A DNA stretch of 64,000 bases, taken from positions 4,163,001 to 4,227,000 of the forward strand of contig NZ_JAYERP010000001.1 in NCBI RefSeq assembly GCF_034718895.1, in the 5' to 3' direction. Shown here in pieces: positions 27,612 through 36,330 of this stretch. The notes under the pieces were generated by a model that saw only the letters and a list, made by a program, of their open reading frames with translations, was not told the DNA's origin and did no database searches. The DNA comes from Paenibacillus phoenicis (GTDB taxonomy: Bacteria > Bacillota > Bacilli > Paenibacillales > Paenibacillaceae). The translations under genes were made by a program, and so were the position numbers. Numbering within the stretch: position 1 is the stretch's first letter; every line of letters begins with the position of its first letter.

Positions 27612-30600
27612 ATGAACGTTCAACAGCGGGAGGCGTCTCCAAAGGCTGCGGTTCGAGTCTGGGAAGAAGATAAGCTGATCCCGACGTATGGGGTTGGAGA
27701 GCCGGACAAGAACCCGATGTTTTTGGAAAAACGCGTATATCAAGGCAGCTCCGGACGGGTATATCCCTATCCGGTCATCGATAAGATTTACGATGAGAAG
27801 CGGGAGGTCAGCTATCGGCTGGCGATTTTGGAAAATGAGTACGTGCGGATCGAAATCATGCCGGAACTCGGCGGACGGATCTACCGTGCGCTCGACAAGA
27901 CGAACAACTACGATTTCGTTTATTGCAACCGCGTGATCAAACCAGCGCTAGTTGGCCTGGCCGGGCCGTGGATTTCCGGCGGCATCGAGTTCAACTGGCC
28001 GCAGCATCACCGGCCGAACACTTTTGGCCCGGTTGAGTACCGGCTGGAGCAGGGAGAGGACGGCAGCGCCACCGTTTGGGTCAGCGAAATTGACCGCATG
28101 TATGGCACGAAGATGACCGCCGGGTTTACACTGTACCCAGGCAAGGCGTATCTGGAGATATCCGCGCAGCTGTACAACCGGACGCCGGAGCCGCAAACGT
28201 TCCTGTGGTGGGCTAACCCGGCCGTGGCGGTAAATGATCATACGCAGTCCGTGTTTCCGCCGGACGTTACCGCCGTATTCGATCATGGCAAGCGCGACGT
28301 CTCACGGTTTCCGATTGCCACCGGCACGTACTACAAGATGGATTATTCGGAGGGCGTAGATATTTCTCGTTACAAAAACATCCCGGTCCCCACGTCCTAC
28401 ATGGCTTACAAATCCGACTTCAACTTCGTCGGCGGGTACGATCACGGCGTGCAAGCCGGCCTGCTGCATGTCGCCAATCACCACATTTCCCCGGGGAAGA
28501 AGCAATGGACTTGGGGGAACGGCGAATTTGGTCAGGCTTGGGACCGCAACCTGACGGACGAGGATGGCCCGTACATCGAGCTGATGACCGGGGTGTATAC
28601 CGACAACCAGCCGGACTTCACCTGGCTCCAGCCGTATGAGGAGAAGTCGTTTAAGCAGTATTTTATGCCTTACAAGGACATCGGTGTTGTAAAAAATGCT
28701 TCCATCGAAGCGGCCGTTAACCTCGAAGTCGACGAGACGGCGCGGACGGCAACGGTGCTGGCGTATGCGACCTCCGATTATGCAGGGGCGGTTGTGGAGC
28801 TCAAAGGCGCACGCCGGACCTACGTATCCGACACCGTGCGGCTGTCGCCGGTTTCGACCTACAAAACCGTTGTCCCGTTGGATGAAGGCGACCAGCCTCA
28901 TGACTTGCTTGTGACGGTGCGCGACAGTGAAGGGCGGCTGCTGATTTCGTATCGCCCGGCCAAGCCGTCGATTGAACAGGTGCCGGAAGCCGCCAAGCCG
29001 CTGCCGAAGCCGCAGGAGCTGAAGACAAACGAGCAGCTGTATCTGGCCGGTCTGCATCTGGAGCAGTATCGCCATGCTACGTTTGAGCCAGAGGCGTATT
29101 ATTTGGAAGGCCTGAAGCGGGACGCCAGCGATATCCGCATCAACGTCGCTTATGGCACGTTGCTGCTGCGACGGGGCCGGTTTGCCGAGGCGGAGGCGCA
29201 TTTCCGCACAGCGGTGAAGTCGCTGACCTGGCGCAACCCGAACCCGTACGACAGCGAAGCGCTGTACCAGCTTGGGTTGGCGCTGCAGCTGCAAGGGCGG
29301 GACGAAGAGGCGTTCGCCGCCTTCTACAAAGCCGTCTGGTCCGCCGCCTGGCAGGACAGCGGCTACTATTCACTGGCCGCGATTGCCTGCGGCCGCGGCG
29401 AATATGCGGAAGCGCTCGAGCTGGCCACGCGCTCGCTGATCCGAAACAGCCGCAACTATAAGGCGCGGCATTTGAAGGCGGCGCTGCTGCGGAAGCTCGG
29501 TCGGCCGGCGGAAGCGCTCGCCTACACGGGCGAGACGCTGGCGCTTGACCCGGCCGACTTCGGCGCCGCCAACGAGCGCTGGGCCGCGCTGCGCGCCTTG
29601 GGCGATGCGGCTGAGGCGGACGCGGTCTTGGCCGAGCTCCAGCGGTTGATGCGCGGTGACGCGCACAACGCCCTGCAGCTGGCCGCGGATTACCTCGGCT
29701 TCGGCCTGTATGACGAAGCCGTGCAGGTGCTGCAGCGGATCGTGCCGGACGCAGACACGCCGGCTTACCCGATGCTGCACTACACCTTGGCCTATGCGCA
29801 TGAGCGGGCCGGCCGCAGCGAACTGGCCGCGCGTCATCGGCAGGCAGGCGCCGCCGCGCCGGCGGACTACTGCTTCCCGAACAGCCTGACGGATCTGCTC
29901 GTGCTGCAAAGCGCGATCGAGGCGAACCCGGGCGATGCGAAGGCGCATTATTACCTCGGCAACTGGATGTATGACAAAAAACGCCCGGACGAAGCGATCG
30001 CTCACTGGGAGGCGTCCCGGAAGGTGGACCCCGGGTTCCCGACCGTGCACCGCAATTTGGCGCTGGCTTATTACAATAAGCGCCAGGATGCCGACGCGGC
30101 GCGGGAAGCGCTGGAGACAGCGTTCGCACTGAACCCGGAAGATGCCCGCGTGTTTTACGAGCTGGATCAGCTCTATAAGAAGCTGGGCCGTCCGGCGGCG
30201 GAGCGGTTTGCGGCGCTGGAACGCCATCTTGCGCTCGTGGAGAAGCGCGACGATTTGTATTTAGAGTACGTCACGCTGCTAAATACGCTGAACCGCCACG
30301 ACGAAGCTTTGCGGGCGCTGGAGGCCCGGAAGTTCCACCCTTGGGAAGGCGGCGAAGGCAAAGTGACCGGGCAGTACCGGTTCGCCCTCGTCGAGCTTGG
30401 GAAGCAAGCGCTGGCGGCCGGGAACGCCGAGCAGGCGATCGAGCTGCTGGAGCGTGCGCTCGTTTACCCGGAGAATCTCGGGGAAGGCAAGCTCACCGGA
30501 GCGCAGGAGAACGACATCCTGTATTACCTGGGCTGCGCGTACGAGGGGCTGGGCCGGCTTGAGGAAGCAACACCGTATTGGCAGGCCGCCTCGCAAGGGC

Positions 30601-30980
30601 TGGAGGAGCCGGCCGGCGCGATGTACTATAATGATCAGCCGCCGGAGATGATTTTTTATCAAGGGCTGGCTTGGCGGAAGTTAGGCGTGGAGAAGGAAGC
30701 GAAACGCCGGTTCAATAAGCTGGTGGACTATGCCGAGAAGCATTTGTTTGATGAGGTGGAATTCGACTATTTTGCCGTATCCCTCCCGGACTTTCTCGTG
30801 TTCGAGGACGACTTGAACCGGCGCAACGTCATCCACTGCCGCTTCATGCGGGGACTGGGGAAACTGGGCCTTGGCCGGCCGGAAGAAGCCGCCGAGCAGT
30901 TCGATGAGGTGCTAGCCCTAGAGCCAAGCCATCAGGGGGCGATGATCCATCGGCGGATGTGCCGAGGTAAGCAGACGTAG
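27612..30980 (+). CDS. DUF5107 domain protein fused to a long tetratricopeptide region
   Basis: A 1122-residue cytoplasmic protein. The N-terminal 400 residues form a DUF5107 domain with a galactose-mutarotase-like beta fold (YVRIEIMPELGGRIYRALDKT, GIEFNWPQHHRP, FLWWANPAVAVNDHTQSVFPPD). Residues about 470-1115 are at least a dozen TPR-like helical pairs (EALYQLGLALQLQGRDEEAF, AHYYLGNWMYDKKRPDEAI). No signal peptide or membrane segment is present. The ATG has GGGGAGG upstream. The role is unknown; the mutarotase-like fold suggests carbohydrate recognition or conversion and the TPRs a protein scaffold. It lies opposite an AraC regulator, and a smaller mutarotase-like gene follows after the repeat block. 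Confidence 0.88.
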   Translation: MNVQQREASPKAAVRVWEEDKLIPTYGVGEPDKNPMFLEKRVYQGSSGRVYPYPVIDKIYDEKREVSYRLAILENEYVRIEIMPELGGRIYRALDKTNNYDFVYCNRVIKPALVGLAGPWISGGIEFNWPQHHRPNTFGPVEYRLEQGEDGSATVWVSEIDRMYGTKMTAGFTLYPGKAYLEISAQLYNRTPEPQTFLWWANPAVAVNDHTQSVFPPDVTAVFDHGKRDVSRFPIATGTYYKMDYSEGVDISRYKNIPVPTSYMAYKSDFNFVGGYDHGVQAGLLHVANHHISPGKKQWTWGNGEFGQAWDRNLTDEDGPYIELMTGVYTDNQPDFTWLQPYEEKSFKQYFMPYKDIGVVKNASIEAAVNLEVDETARTATVLAYATSDYAGAVVELKGARRTYVSDTVRLSPVSTYKTVVPLDEGDQPHDLLVTVRDSEGRLLISYRPAKPSIEQVPEAAKPLPKPQELKTNEQLYLAGLHLEQYRHATFEPEAYYLEGLKRDASDIRINVAYGTLLLRRGRFAEAEAHFRTAVKSLTWRNPNPYDSEALYQLGLALQLQGRDEEAFAAFYKAVWSAAWQDSGYYSLAAIACGRGEYAEALELATRSLIRNSRNYKARHLKAALLRKLGRPAEALAYTGETLALDPADFGAANERWAALRALGDAAEADAVLAELQRLMRGDAHNALQLAADYLGFGLYDEAVQVLQRIVPDADTPAYPMLHYTLAYAHERAGRSELAARHRQAGAAAPADYCFPNSLTDLLVLQSAIEANPGDAKAHYYLGNWMYDKKRPDEAIAHWEASRKVDPGFPTVHRNLALAYYNKRQDADAAREALETAFALNPEDARVFYELDQLYKKLGRPAAERFAALERHLALVEKRDDLYLEYVTLLNTLNRHDEALRALEARKFHPWEGGEGKVTGQYRFALVELGKQALAAGNAEQAIELLERALVYPENLGEGKLTGAQENDILYYLGCAYEGLGRLEEATPYWQAASQGLEEPAGAMYYNDQPPEMIFYQGLAWRKLGVEKEAKRRFNKLVDYAEKHLFDEVEFDYFAVSLPDFLVFEDDLNRRNVIHCRFMRGLGKLGLGRPEEAAEQFDEVLALEPSHQGAMIHRRMCRGKQT

Positions 30981-31138
30981 AAGTAGTAGATGTAGTAGAT
31001 ATAGAAGTAGTAGATATAGAAGTAGTAGATATAGAAGTAGTAGATGTTGCAGTAAACGTAGGAGTAGAAGTAAAAGTAAATGTAAATGTGATGTAGAAGG
31101 AGATATTGAAGTGGACGTAGAGGTAGACGTTGATGTGG
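30978..31138 (+). repeat. 15-bp tandem repeat directly after the DUF5107-TPR stop codon
   Basis: Three perfect copies of GTAGTAGATATAGAA occupy 30992-31036, embedded in about 160 bp of degenerate copies built from GTA, GAT and GAA triplets. In the frame of the upstream gene the repeat is a run of TAG/TAA stop codons. In another frame it would spell alternating Val/acidic residues, but that frame has no start codon. Confidence 0.9.
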
Positions 31139-31163
31139 GCATTAAGTAGGATTTGCAGAGGCA

Positions 31164-31196
31164 CTTCAGTCGCTCTTCAGTCGCTCTTCAGTGGCT
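31164..31196 (+). repeat. 11-bp tandem repeat, three copies
   Basis: CTTCAGTCGCT occurs twice perfectly and once with one change (CTTCAGTGGCT), head to tail, immediately before the palindromic element. Confidence 0.9.
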
Positions 31197-31201
31197 CTGC
31201 G

Positions 31202-31335
31202 CTAACGCTTGCCACAACGCTTATTTGACTTAAAATGGCGGTTTTTATTTTCTAACGCTGATCAGCGTGCTTATGGGGGCGATTGAGCCCCTTTTTACTC
31301 TAAAATGAGCAAATAAGGTGTCTGGTAAGCGTTAG
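31202..31335. repeat. Palindromic intergenic element bounded by CTAACGCTT
   Basis: CTAACGCTT at 31202-31210 is mirrored by AAGCGTTAG at 31327-31335. The homology of the arms extends inward (TTATTTG/CAAATAA, AAAATG/CATTTT order preserved), giving imperfect arms of about 38 bp. A third CTAACGCT lies in the middle (31252-31259) next to AGCGT, and a further AAGCGTTAG follows outside at 31377-31385. No coding capacity. It resembles a MITE or REP-type sequence; no target-site duplication was identified. Confidence 0.6.
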
Positions 31336-31439
31336 ATCCAACCCCCCCTTTTTTTTGCACGAATAGTGTCGGTCACAAGCGTTAGACGATCCTGCCCCCG
31401 CGTGGTAAGAGGGCAACCAGTTGCAAGAGGGCAAACTAG

Positions 31440-31700
31440 CTGTGGAAAGTGGACGCGAATTACGAATCACGAATAACAAATCACGCAACGCACATCGCAA
31501 GTAACAAATAACAAGCCACAAGCCCCAAGTAACAAATCACAACTAACAAGTAACAAATCACAAGTAACAAATCACAAGTAACAAATCACAAGTAACAAAT
31601 CACAAGTAACAAGTAACCAATTACCAGTCAGCAGTCAAACTAATCGCAAGTAACAAATCCCGAATCACAATTCTCAAGCGAAGCAAGTCACCAGTAACAA
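31440..31700 (+). repeat. 14-bp tandem repeat in an A/C-rich tract
   Basis: CAAGTAACAAATCA is repeated four times perfectly at 31547-31602 and many times imperfectly from about 31440 to 31700 (variants of AACAAATCACAAG). The period of 14 is not a multiple of three, and there is no ribosome site, so the tract is non-coding. It ends just before the ribosome site of the next gene. Confidence 0.9.
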
Positions 31701-31748
31701 ATCAACGTTTTTACCTTGCAGCGATCCGGTTGGAGGAGGAGTAGGCGA

Positions 31749-32690
31749 ATGAACCAATGGCGAAAGACGGCGGTGGAAGGCTGGGAAGCTTGGATAGGGG
31801 AGACCGACAGGATAGCGGTGACCGTTGTTCCGGAGCTGGGCAGCAAGGCTGTTTCGCTGCAGAATCGCAAGACGGGGCGAGAATGGCTGTGGCGGAGCGA
31901 TAAACCATTGGGGAACGAAGGCTATGGCACGTTCTTTGCCTCCGGCGACGAAAGCGGCTGGGACGAAATGTTCCCGGCCATCAACGCCGGTGCTTATCCG
32001 CAGGCGCCTTGGCAAGGCCGGGCGATCCCCGATCACGGAGAGGTGTGGTCCCGGGCTTGGGAGCATCAGGCCACAAGCTCGGCCCTGACCTGTCGCATCG
32101 GCGGCGTGCAATTTCCCTATGTCCTGAAGAAAACGTATACGTTCCCGGCCGTAGACACACTTCGTATCGATTACGCCGTGACGAACCTGTCGGGTGCCCC
32201 GTTTTCCTTTCTGTGGGCGGCCCATCCCTTGCTGCAGGTACGGGAAGGCATGCAGCTGCATGTTCCGGCCGATTTAACGAACATCGAGGTCTCCTATTCC
32301 GCGGAAGGAAGGCTAGGTGCATTTGGCGACAAGCAGTCTTGGCCGCTGGCGCGCAGCGCAGCCGGAGGGCCGGTTGACCTGAGCACCGTGGAGCCCAACG
32401 CTGGCCGATTCGCGGAGAAATATTATTTCTCCGGCCGGCTCAGCACCGGGTACGCCGGCATCAGCGACCCGGCGACCGGCGAGGCGCTGATGTTCCACTT
32501 CCCAGCCGACCGAGTGCCGTATTTAGCCGTTTGGGCCAACTACGGCGGCTTCGGCGGCAACTATCACGTTGCCCTGGAACCGGCCACAGGCCGCATGGAC
32601 GAACTCGCCCATGCTGTCCGCGAAGGAGAAGCCGCCGTTGTTCCGGCTCGCGGCGTGTATCGTTGGCATTTGGACATTAGCATGAAGTAA
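31749..32690 (+). CDS. Galactose-mutarotase-like (aldose 1-epimerase fold) protein
   Basis: A 313-residue cytoplasmic protein with a mutarotase-like beta-sandwich: VTVVPELGSKAVSLQNRKTGREW near the start, ESGWDEMFPAINAG, FLWAAHPLLQVREG (with the conserved His) and YGGFGGNYHVALEPATGRMDEL near the end. The ATG at 31749 follows GGAGGAGGAG; the frame is open further upstream but without a ribosome site. It lies 46 bases before the kinase gene and opens the alpha-galactoside locus, so conversion between sugar anomers after hydrolysis is a reasonable role. Enzymatic activity is inferred from fold only. Confidence 0.82.
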   Translation: MNQWRKTAVEGWEAWIGETDRIAVTVVPELGSKAVSLQNRKTGREWLWRSDKPLGNEGYGTFFASGDESGWDEMFPAINAGAYPQAPWQGRAIPDHGEVWSRAWEHQATSSALTCRIGGVQFPYVLKKTYTFPAVDTLRIDYAVTNLSGAPFSFLWAAHPLLQVREGMQLHVPADLTNIEVSYSAEGRLGAFGDKQSWPLARSAAGGPVDLSTVEPNAGRFAEKYYFSGRLSTGYAGISDPATGEALMFHFPADRVPYLAVWANYGGFGGNYHVALEPATGRMDELAHAVREGEAAVVPARGVYRWHLDISMK

Positions 32691-32736
32691 TTAAGAAATT
32701 TTTTAGACTATATTCAGGACCGCAGGGGGAGCCTAT

Positions 32737-34546
32737 ATGATCAAACGTCTGTTCATGAACCAAAGTATCCGCGCCAAAATCGTCTGGAGCACCGTGTTGA
32801 TATCACTTGTCCCCTTGCTGGTCCTGTCCTATCTCTTTTACCAGAACAGCACACGCTCCTTGGAGCAAGCGATGGTGCGCAGCTCAGACCAGAATGCGGA
32901 GTACTTATCCGATTACCTGAACGAGTATTTTCGCAGCTTCTCTACATCCGCCCTTCAGGTCTACGGCTTTAAGCGGGTCATCGACCTCATGGAATACGGC
33001 ACCAATTACAACGTCGCCGACATCATCGACGTCCGGGAATCGCTGGCCAGCTATTACCGGCTGGCGGTGAGCAACAATGCGGACATCATCAAAATCATGG
33101 TGTACGGCAGCGATAATACGCTGCGGGACAGCTGGTCCCGTGCCGACAGTTACAACGCGATCGCCCTGAACCAGACTACGCCCCATTATGGTGACATTGT
33201 AAAGCTGCCGTTTCAACATTCCCTCATGTTTACGTATCAGGATCCCGCGATCAAGCAGGATCTTTTTGTCTATGCGTTGCCAATTTATGACCCGTTTTAC
33301 CGCGAGAAATTCGGGACGTTGTTGTTCTATTGTGCTGGGCAAAGACCTGGCCAAGAAAGTCGAAACCTACAACCGGGCCCCGAACGTGATCGTGCTGCAA
33401 AACGGCAAGGGAGAAGCCTTCTATCGGACGAACCCGAATTACGACGCCGAGATCCAGCCGTATCGGCTTCCCGACGAGCTCAGCGACAGCAACGAACAGG
33501 TACTCCAGTTCACGGAGGGCCGGGAACTATTAATCAGTACATCCCTCTTGGACCATGGGAACATTGGGCTGAGTATCGTATATCCCAGCACCGAACTTGC
33601 CCATAACCGGAAAACCACGCTGAGCATTACAATCGCCGCACTTGCCCTGGTAATGCTGGTGATTGCGGCATTTTCCCTGTTGGCTCAGCAGTTCATCACA
33701 AGGCCGATTCAATATCTCGGAAAGGCGATGAAGGCCGTACGCAAGGGGAATTTCGACGTTGTCCTGCCTACGAATCGCTGGCATGATGACCTGTCCGAGC
33801 TTACCGCAAGCTTTAACTTCATGACCCGGACGATTCAGGAATTGATCGAGAAGGAGTACAAGCTGCAGCTGCGCAACAAGGAAGCGCAGTTCTTGGCCTT
33901 GCAGATGCAAATCAACCCGCATTTTCTCTACAACACGCTGCAGACGATCGGCGGCAAGGCGGTGCTGGCCGGGGATTATGAAATCCATGAGATGTGCCGG
34001 GCCTTGGGGGATATCTTCCGCTACAGCTTTTATGAGGGGAACATGGAATCGACGATTGGGGCCGAGCTGGCCCATCTAAACAATTACTTGTACATTCAGC
34101 AGTTCCGGTTCGAGGAATCCCTAAAAACCCGATTTGACGTGCAATCCGAGTTGATGGACGCCCCCATCATCCGTTTCGTGCTGCAGCCGATTCTCGAAAA
34201 TATCATGGTGCATGCTTTGGGCAAAGATAGACGGAGTGCGGTTCAGATCGAGGTATCCGCGCAACGGGAAGACGGCCATATCCGGATTTCCATTTCCGAC
34301 GACGGTCCCGGCATGGAACCGGACAAGCTGAAGGCCCTGCGGGCAGTCTTAGCTCGCCCCGCTTCCAAGGTGTTCTCAGGGGTATCCATCGGTCTTCGGA
34401 ATGTCCATGAGCGGATCCGCCTCTTTTACGGACCCCCTTACGGTCTTGAAATTGACAGCAGCCTGGGGAAGGGGACGACGGTAAGCTTAACGATTCCTTA
34501 TCCTGCAGATGTTGAACAACCTCTAAGAACAGGGGGAGACAAATGA
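32737..34546 (+). pseudogene. YesM-type sensor histidine kinase, interrupted by a frameshift
   Basis: Frame 1 (from ATG 32737, G-rich ribosome site) encodes TM1 (IVWSTVLISLVPLLVLSYLF) and an extracellular dCache-like domain up to YREKFGTLLF. Frame 2 then continues with IVLGKDLAKKVETYN, TM2, a HAMP-like segment (ITRPIQYLGKAMKAVRKGNF), the phospho-His box (MQINPHFLYNTLQTIGG) and an ATPase domain (LQPILENIMVHALG, DDGPGM). The switch lies at about 33326-33332 (TTGTTCTATTGTG). Removing one base would restore a kinase of about 600 residues. The response regulator gene overlaps the stop by four bases. The break may be a real mutation or an assembly error. Confidence 0.85.
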
Positions 34547-36183
34547 TGTATAAAGTCATGGTCGTAGATGACGAGACGCTGGGGCGTAAATCCATACGTA
34601 AAATGATCAGTGAGCTGTCGCTGGACGTCGAAGTGATTGCTGAGGCCCAAAACGGGGAAGAGGCGCTGGAGCTGATCGAAATCAGCAAGCCGCACATTGT
34701 GGTCACGGATATGAATATGCCGGTCATGGACGGTCAGCGTTTTTTGGAGGCGCTGCACGACCGGTTTGGTGATATTCGGGTCATCGTCATCAGCGGGTAT
34801 TCGCAATTCGAGTATTTGAAGGCGGCGATCCGCTATCAGGCGTGTGAGTATTTGCTTAAGCCGGTATCTGTCCCGGAGCTGCGCGAATCGATGGTACAGG
34901 CCATCGAGGCGATCCGACGATACATGAGCCTGCAGCAGCAACAGAGGGAAACGCGGGAAATGCGACGGATGAAGCGCGGGGCTTTCCTGATAAATGTAAC
35001 GGTGCAGCGTATCACCAATCGGGCAGATATCCTGCAGCAGGCAAGAGAGCTGCAGATGGACGCTGGCATCCGCTATCGGCTGGTCCTGATCCGGTTTCGC
35101 CAATTTTCCGAGGTGGCCCGAACTAACTTCCATGGGAATGCCGAGCTGCTCATGTTCAGCATCGATAATATTTTGCGCGAAATTCTTGGCGACGATCAAA
35201 TCCCCGCTTTTATCTCGGAGGATGGCATGGGGTATTGCCTGATTGTACCGGCAAGCTCCATCGAAGGGCAAGCCTTCGCAGCATCTGAGGCAGGAGGCGA
35301 CTCCGTAAGGTTCGAATGGCTGGAAGCCCTTCACGAAGCCGTTCAGCGCACGCTTAGGCTGGAGGTGCTGGCCGGGGTCAGCGGCTTATGCGAAGGGTTC
35401 GCGGAGCTGCCCGAAGCGTATCGTACCGCCGAGCGTACGCTTTTACGTCTAACGTTGCATGGGTCGGGGTTGACCGTGTCTCTGGCTGATAATCCGGAAC
35501 AGCCGCGAAAAACCGAGGCCTTGCCGTCGTTTGTCGCGCAGGAGATCCGTCAGGCCTTTGCTTCCGGCAATGCCAAGGATCTTCGCAGGCTGCTGGACGA
35601 ATACCAGGCGAGGGTAGACCGATCCGTCGACATCACGATCAGCCAGGTTCATCGAGAACTTGCCATCATCCGGGAGGCGGCGGTGTCGGAGATGAGAGGC
35701 ATCGCTGCGGCGCATCCGCCCTTATATGATGCCGCCGCCATTACTGAAGTTACCGATCCCGCCGAGCTTCGCCGGCTTTTAACCGGATGGGCGGATGCGG
35801 CCGAGGAATATGGGGCGGACCGTCGCGAAACGGACTCCTCACAGCTGATCTGGCACATCGTCGACTACCTGGACGCTCATTACTTTGAGGACATCAGCTT
35901 GATTGATGTGGCAACCCGGTTCCACTTGGATCCCAGCTATCTCAGCAAGCTGTTCAAATCGGTAACTTCTGAGAACTTCATTGAGTACGTGACGCGCAAA
36001 CGGATCGAGAAGGCCTGTGAGCTGCTTCGTTCCTCCGAACGAAAAATCAGTGAAATCTCCGAATTGATTGGATACGAAAACCAGCGTTATTTTAGTCAGG
36101 TGTTCAAAAAAAGCACCGGGCAAACCCCCTCCGAATACCGTGAAGCCCAACAATCGGGTGAAGCCGGAAACCCAAAAAATTGA
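34543..36183 (+). CDS. YesN-type response regulator with AraC DNA-binding domain
   Basis: A 546-residue regulator with a receiver domain (VMVVDDETLGRKS, phospho-acceptor Asp at about 56 in VVTDMNMPVMDG, Lys in EYLLKPVS). A linker of about 280 residues leads to a C-terminal AraC-type double HTH (LIDVATRFHLDPSYLSKLFK and ISEISELIGYENQRYFSQVF). It overlaps the kinase stop (ATGA), so the two were co-translated. Being intact, it should still activate the downstream importer if phosphorylated by another kinase or by small phosphodonors. Confidence 0.93.
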   Translation: MMYKVMVVDDETLGRKSIRKMISELSLDVEVIAEAQNGEEALELIEISKPHIVVTDMNMPVMDGQRFLEALHDRFGDIRVIVISGYSQFEYLKAAIRYQACEYLLKPVSVPELRESMVQAIEAIRRYMSLQQQQRETREMRRMKRGAFLINVTVQRITNRADILQQARELQMDAGIRYRLVLIRFRQFSEVARTNFHGNAELLMFSIDNILREILGDDQIPAFISEDGMGYCLIVPASSIEGQAFAASEAGGDSVRFEWLEALHEAVQRTLRLEVLAGVSGLCEGFAELPEAYRTAERTLLRLTLHGSGLTVSLADNPEQPRKTEALPSFVAQEIRQAFASGNAKDLRRLLDEYQARVDRSVDITISQVHRELAIIREAAVSEMRGIAAAHPPLYDAAAITEVTDPAELRRLLTGWADAAEEYGADRRETDSSQLIWHIVDYLDAHYFEDISLIDVATRFHLDPSYLSKLFKSVTSENFIEYVTRKRIEKACELLRSSERKISEISELIGYENQRYFSQVFKKSTGQTPSEYREAQQSGEAGNPKN

Positions 36184-36330
36184 ACATCAGACGCACAATA
36201 TATTTTATTCCGGCGCAAGCAGTGGACCGATACGATAAAAGCAGGACGAAGGGCATCGGGGCAAAAATGCGGATGCTGGCAGCGCGGCCATTCGCTCCGA
36301 CTTTAATGTTATACACGAGGGGGAAGAAAA

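Noticed and set aside
30992-31090. Plus-strand frame encoding alternating Val and acidic residues
   Set aside because: A stop (TAA) lies immediately before it and there is no start codon or ribosome site inside.
30844-31164. Thr/Ser-repeat open frame on the minus strand
   Set aside because: It is simply the complement of the 15-bp tandem repeat and the end of the DUF5107-TPR gene; no ribosome site.
31440-31700. Possible CRISPR array
   Set aside because: The repeats are 14-bp head-to-tail units without unique spacers, and no cas genes are present.
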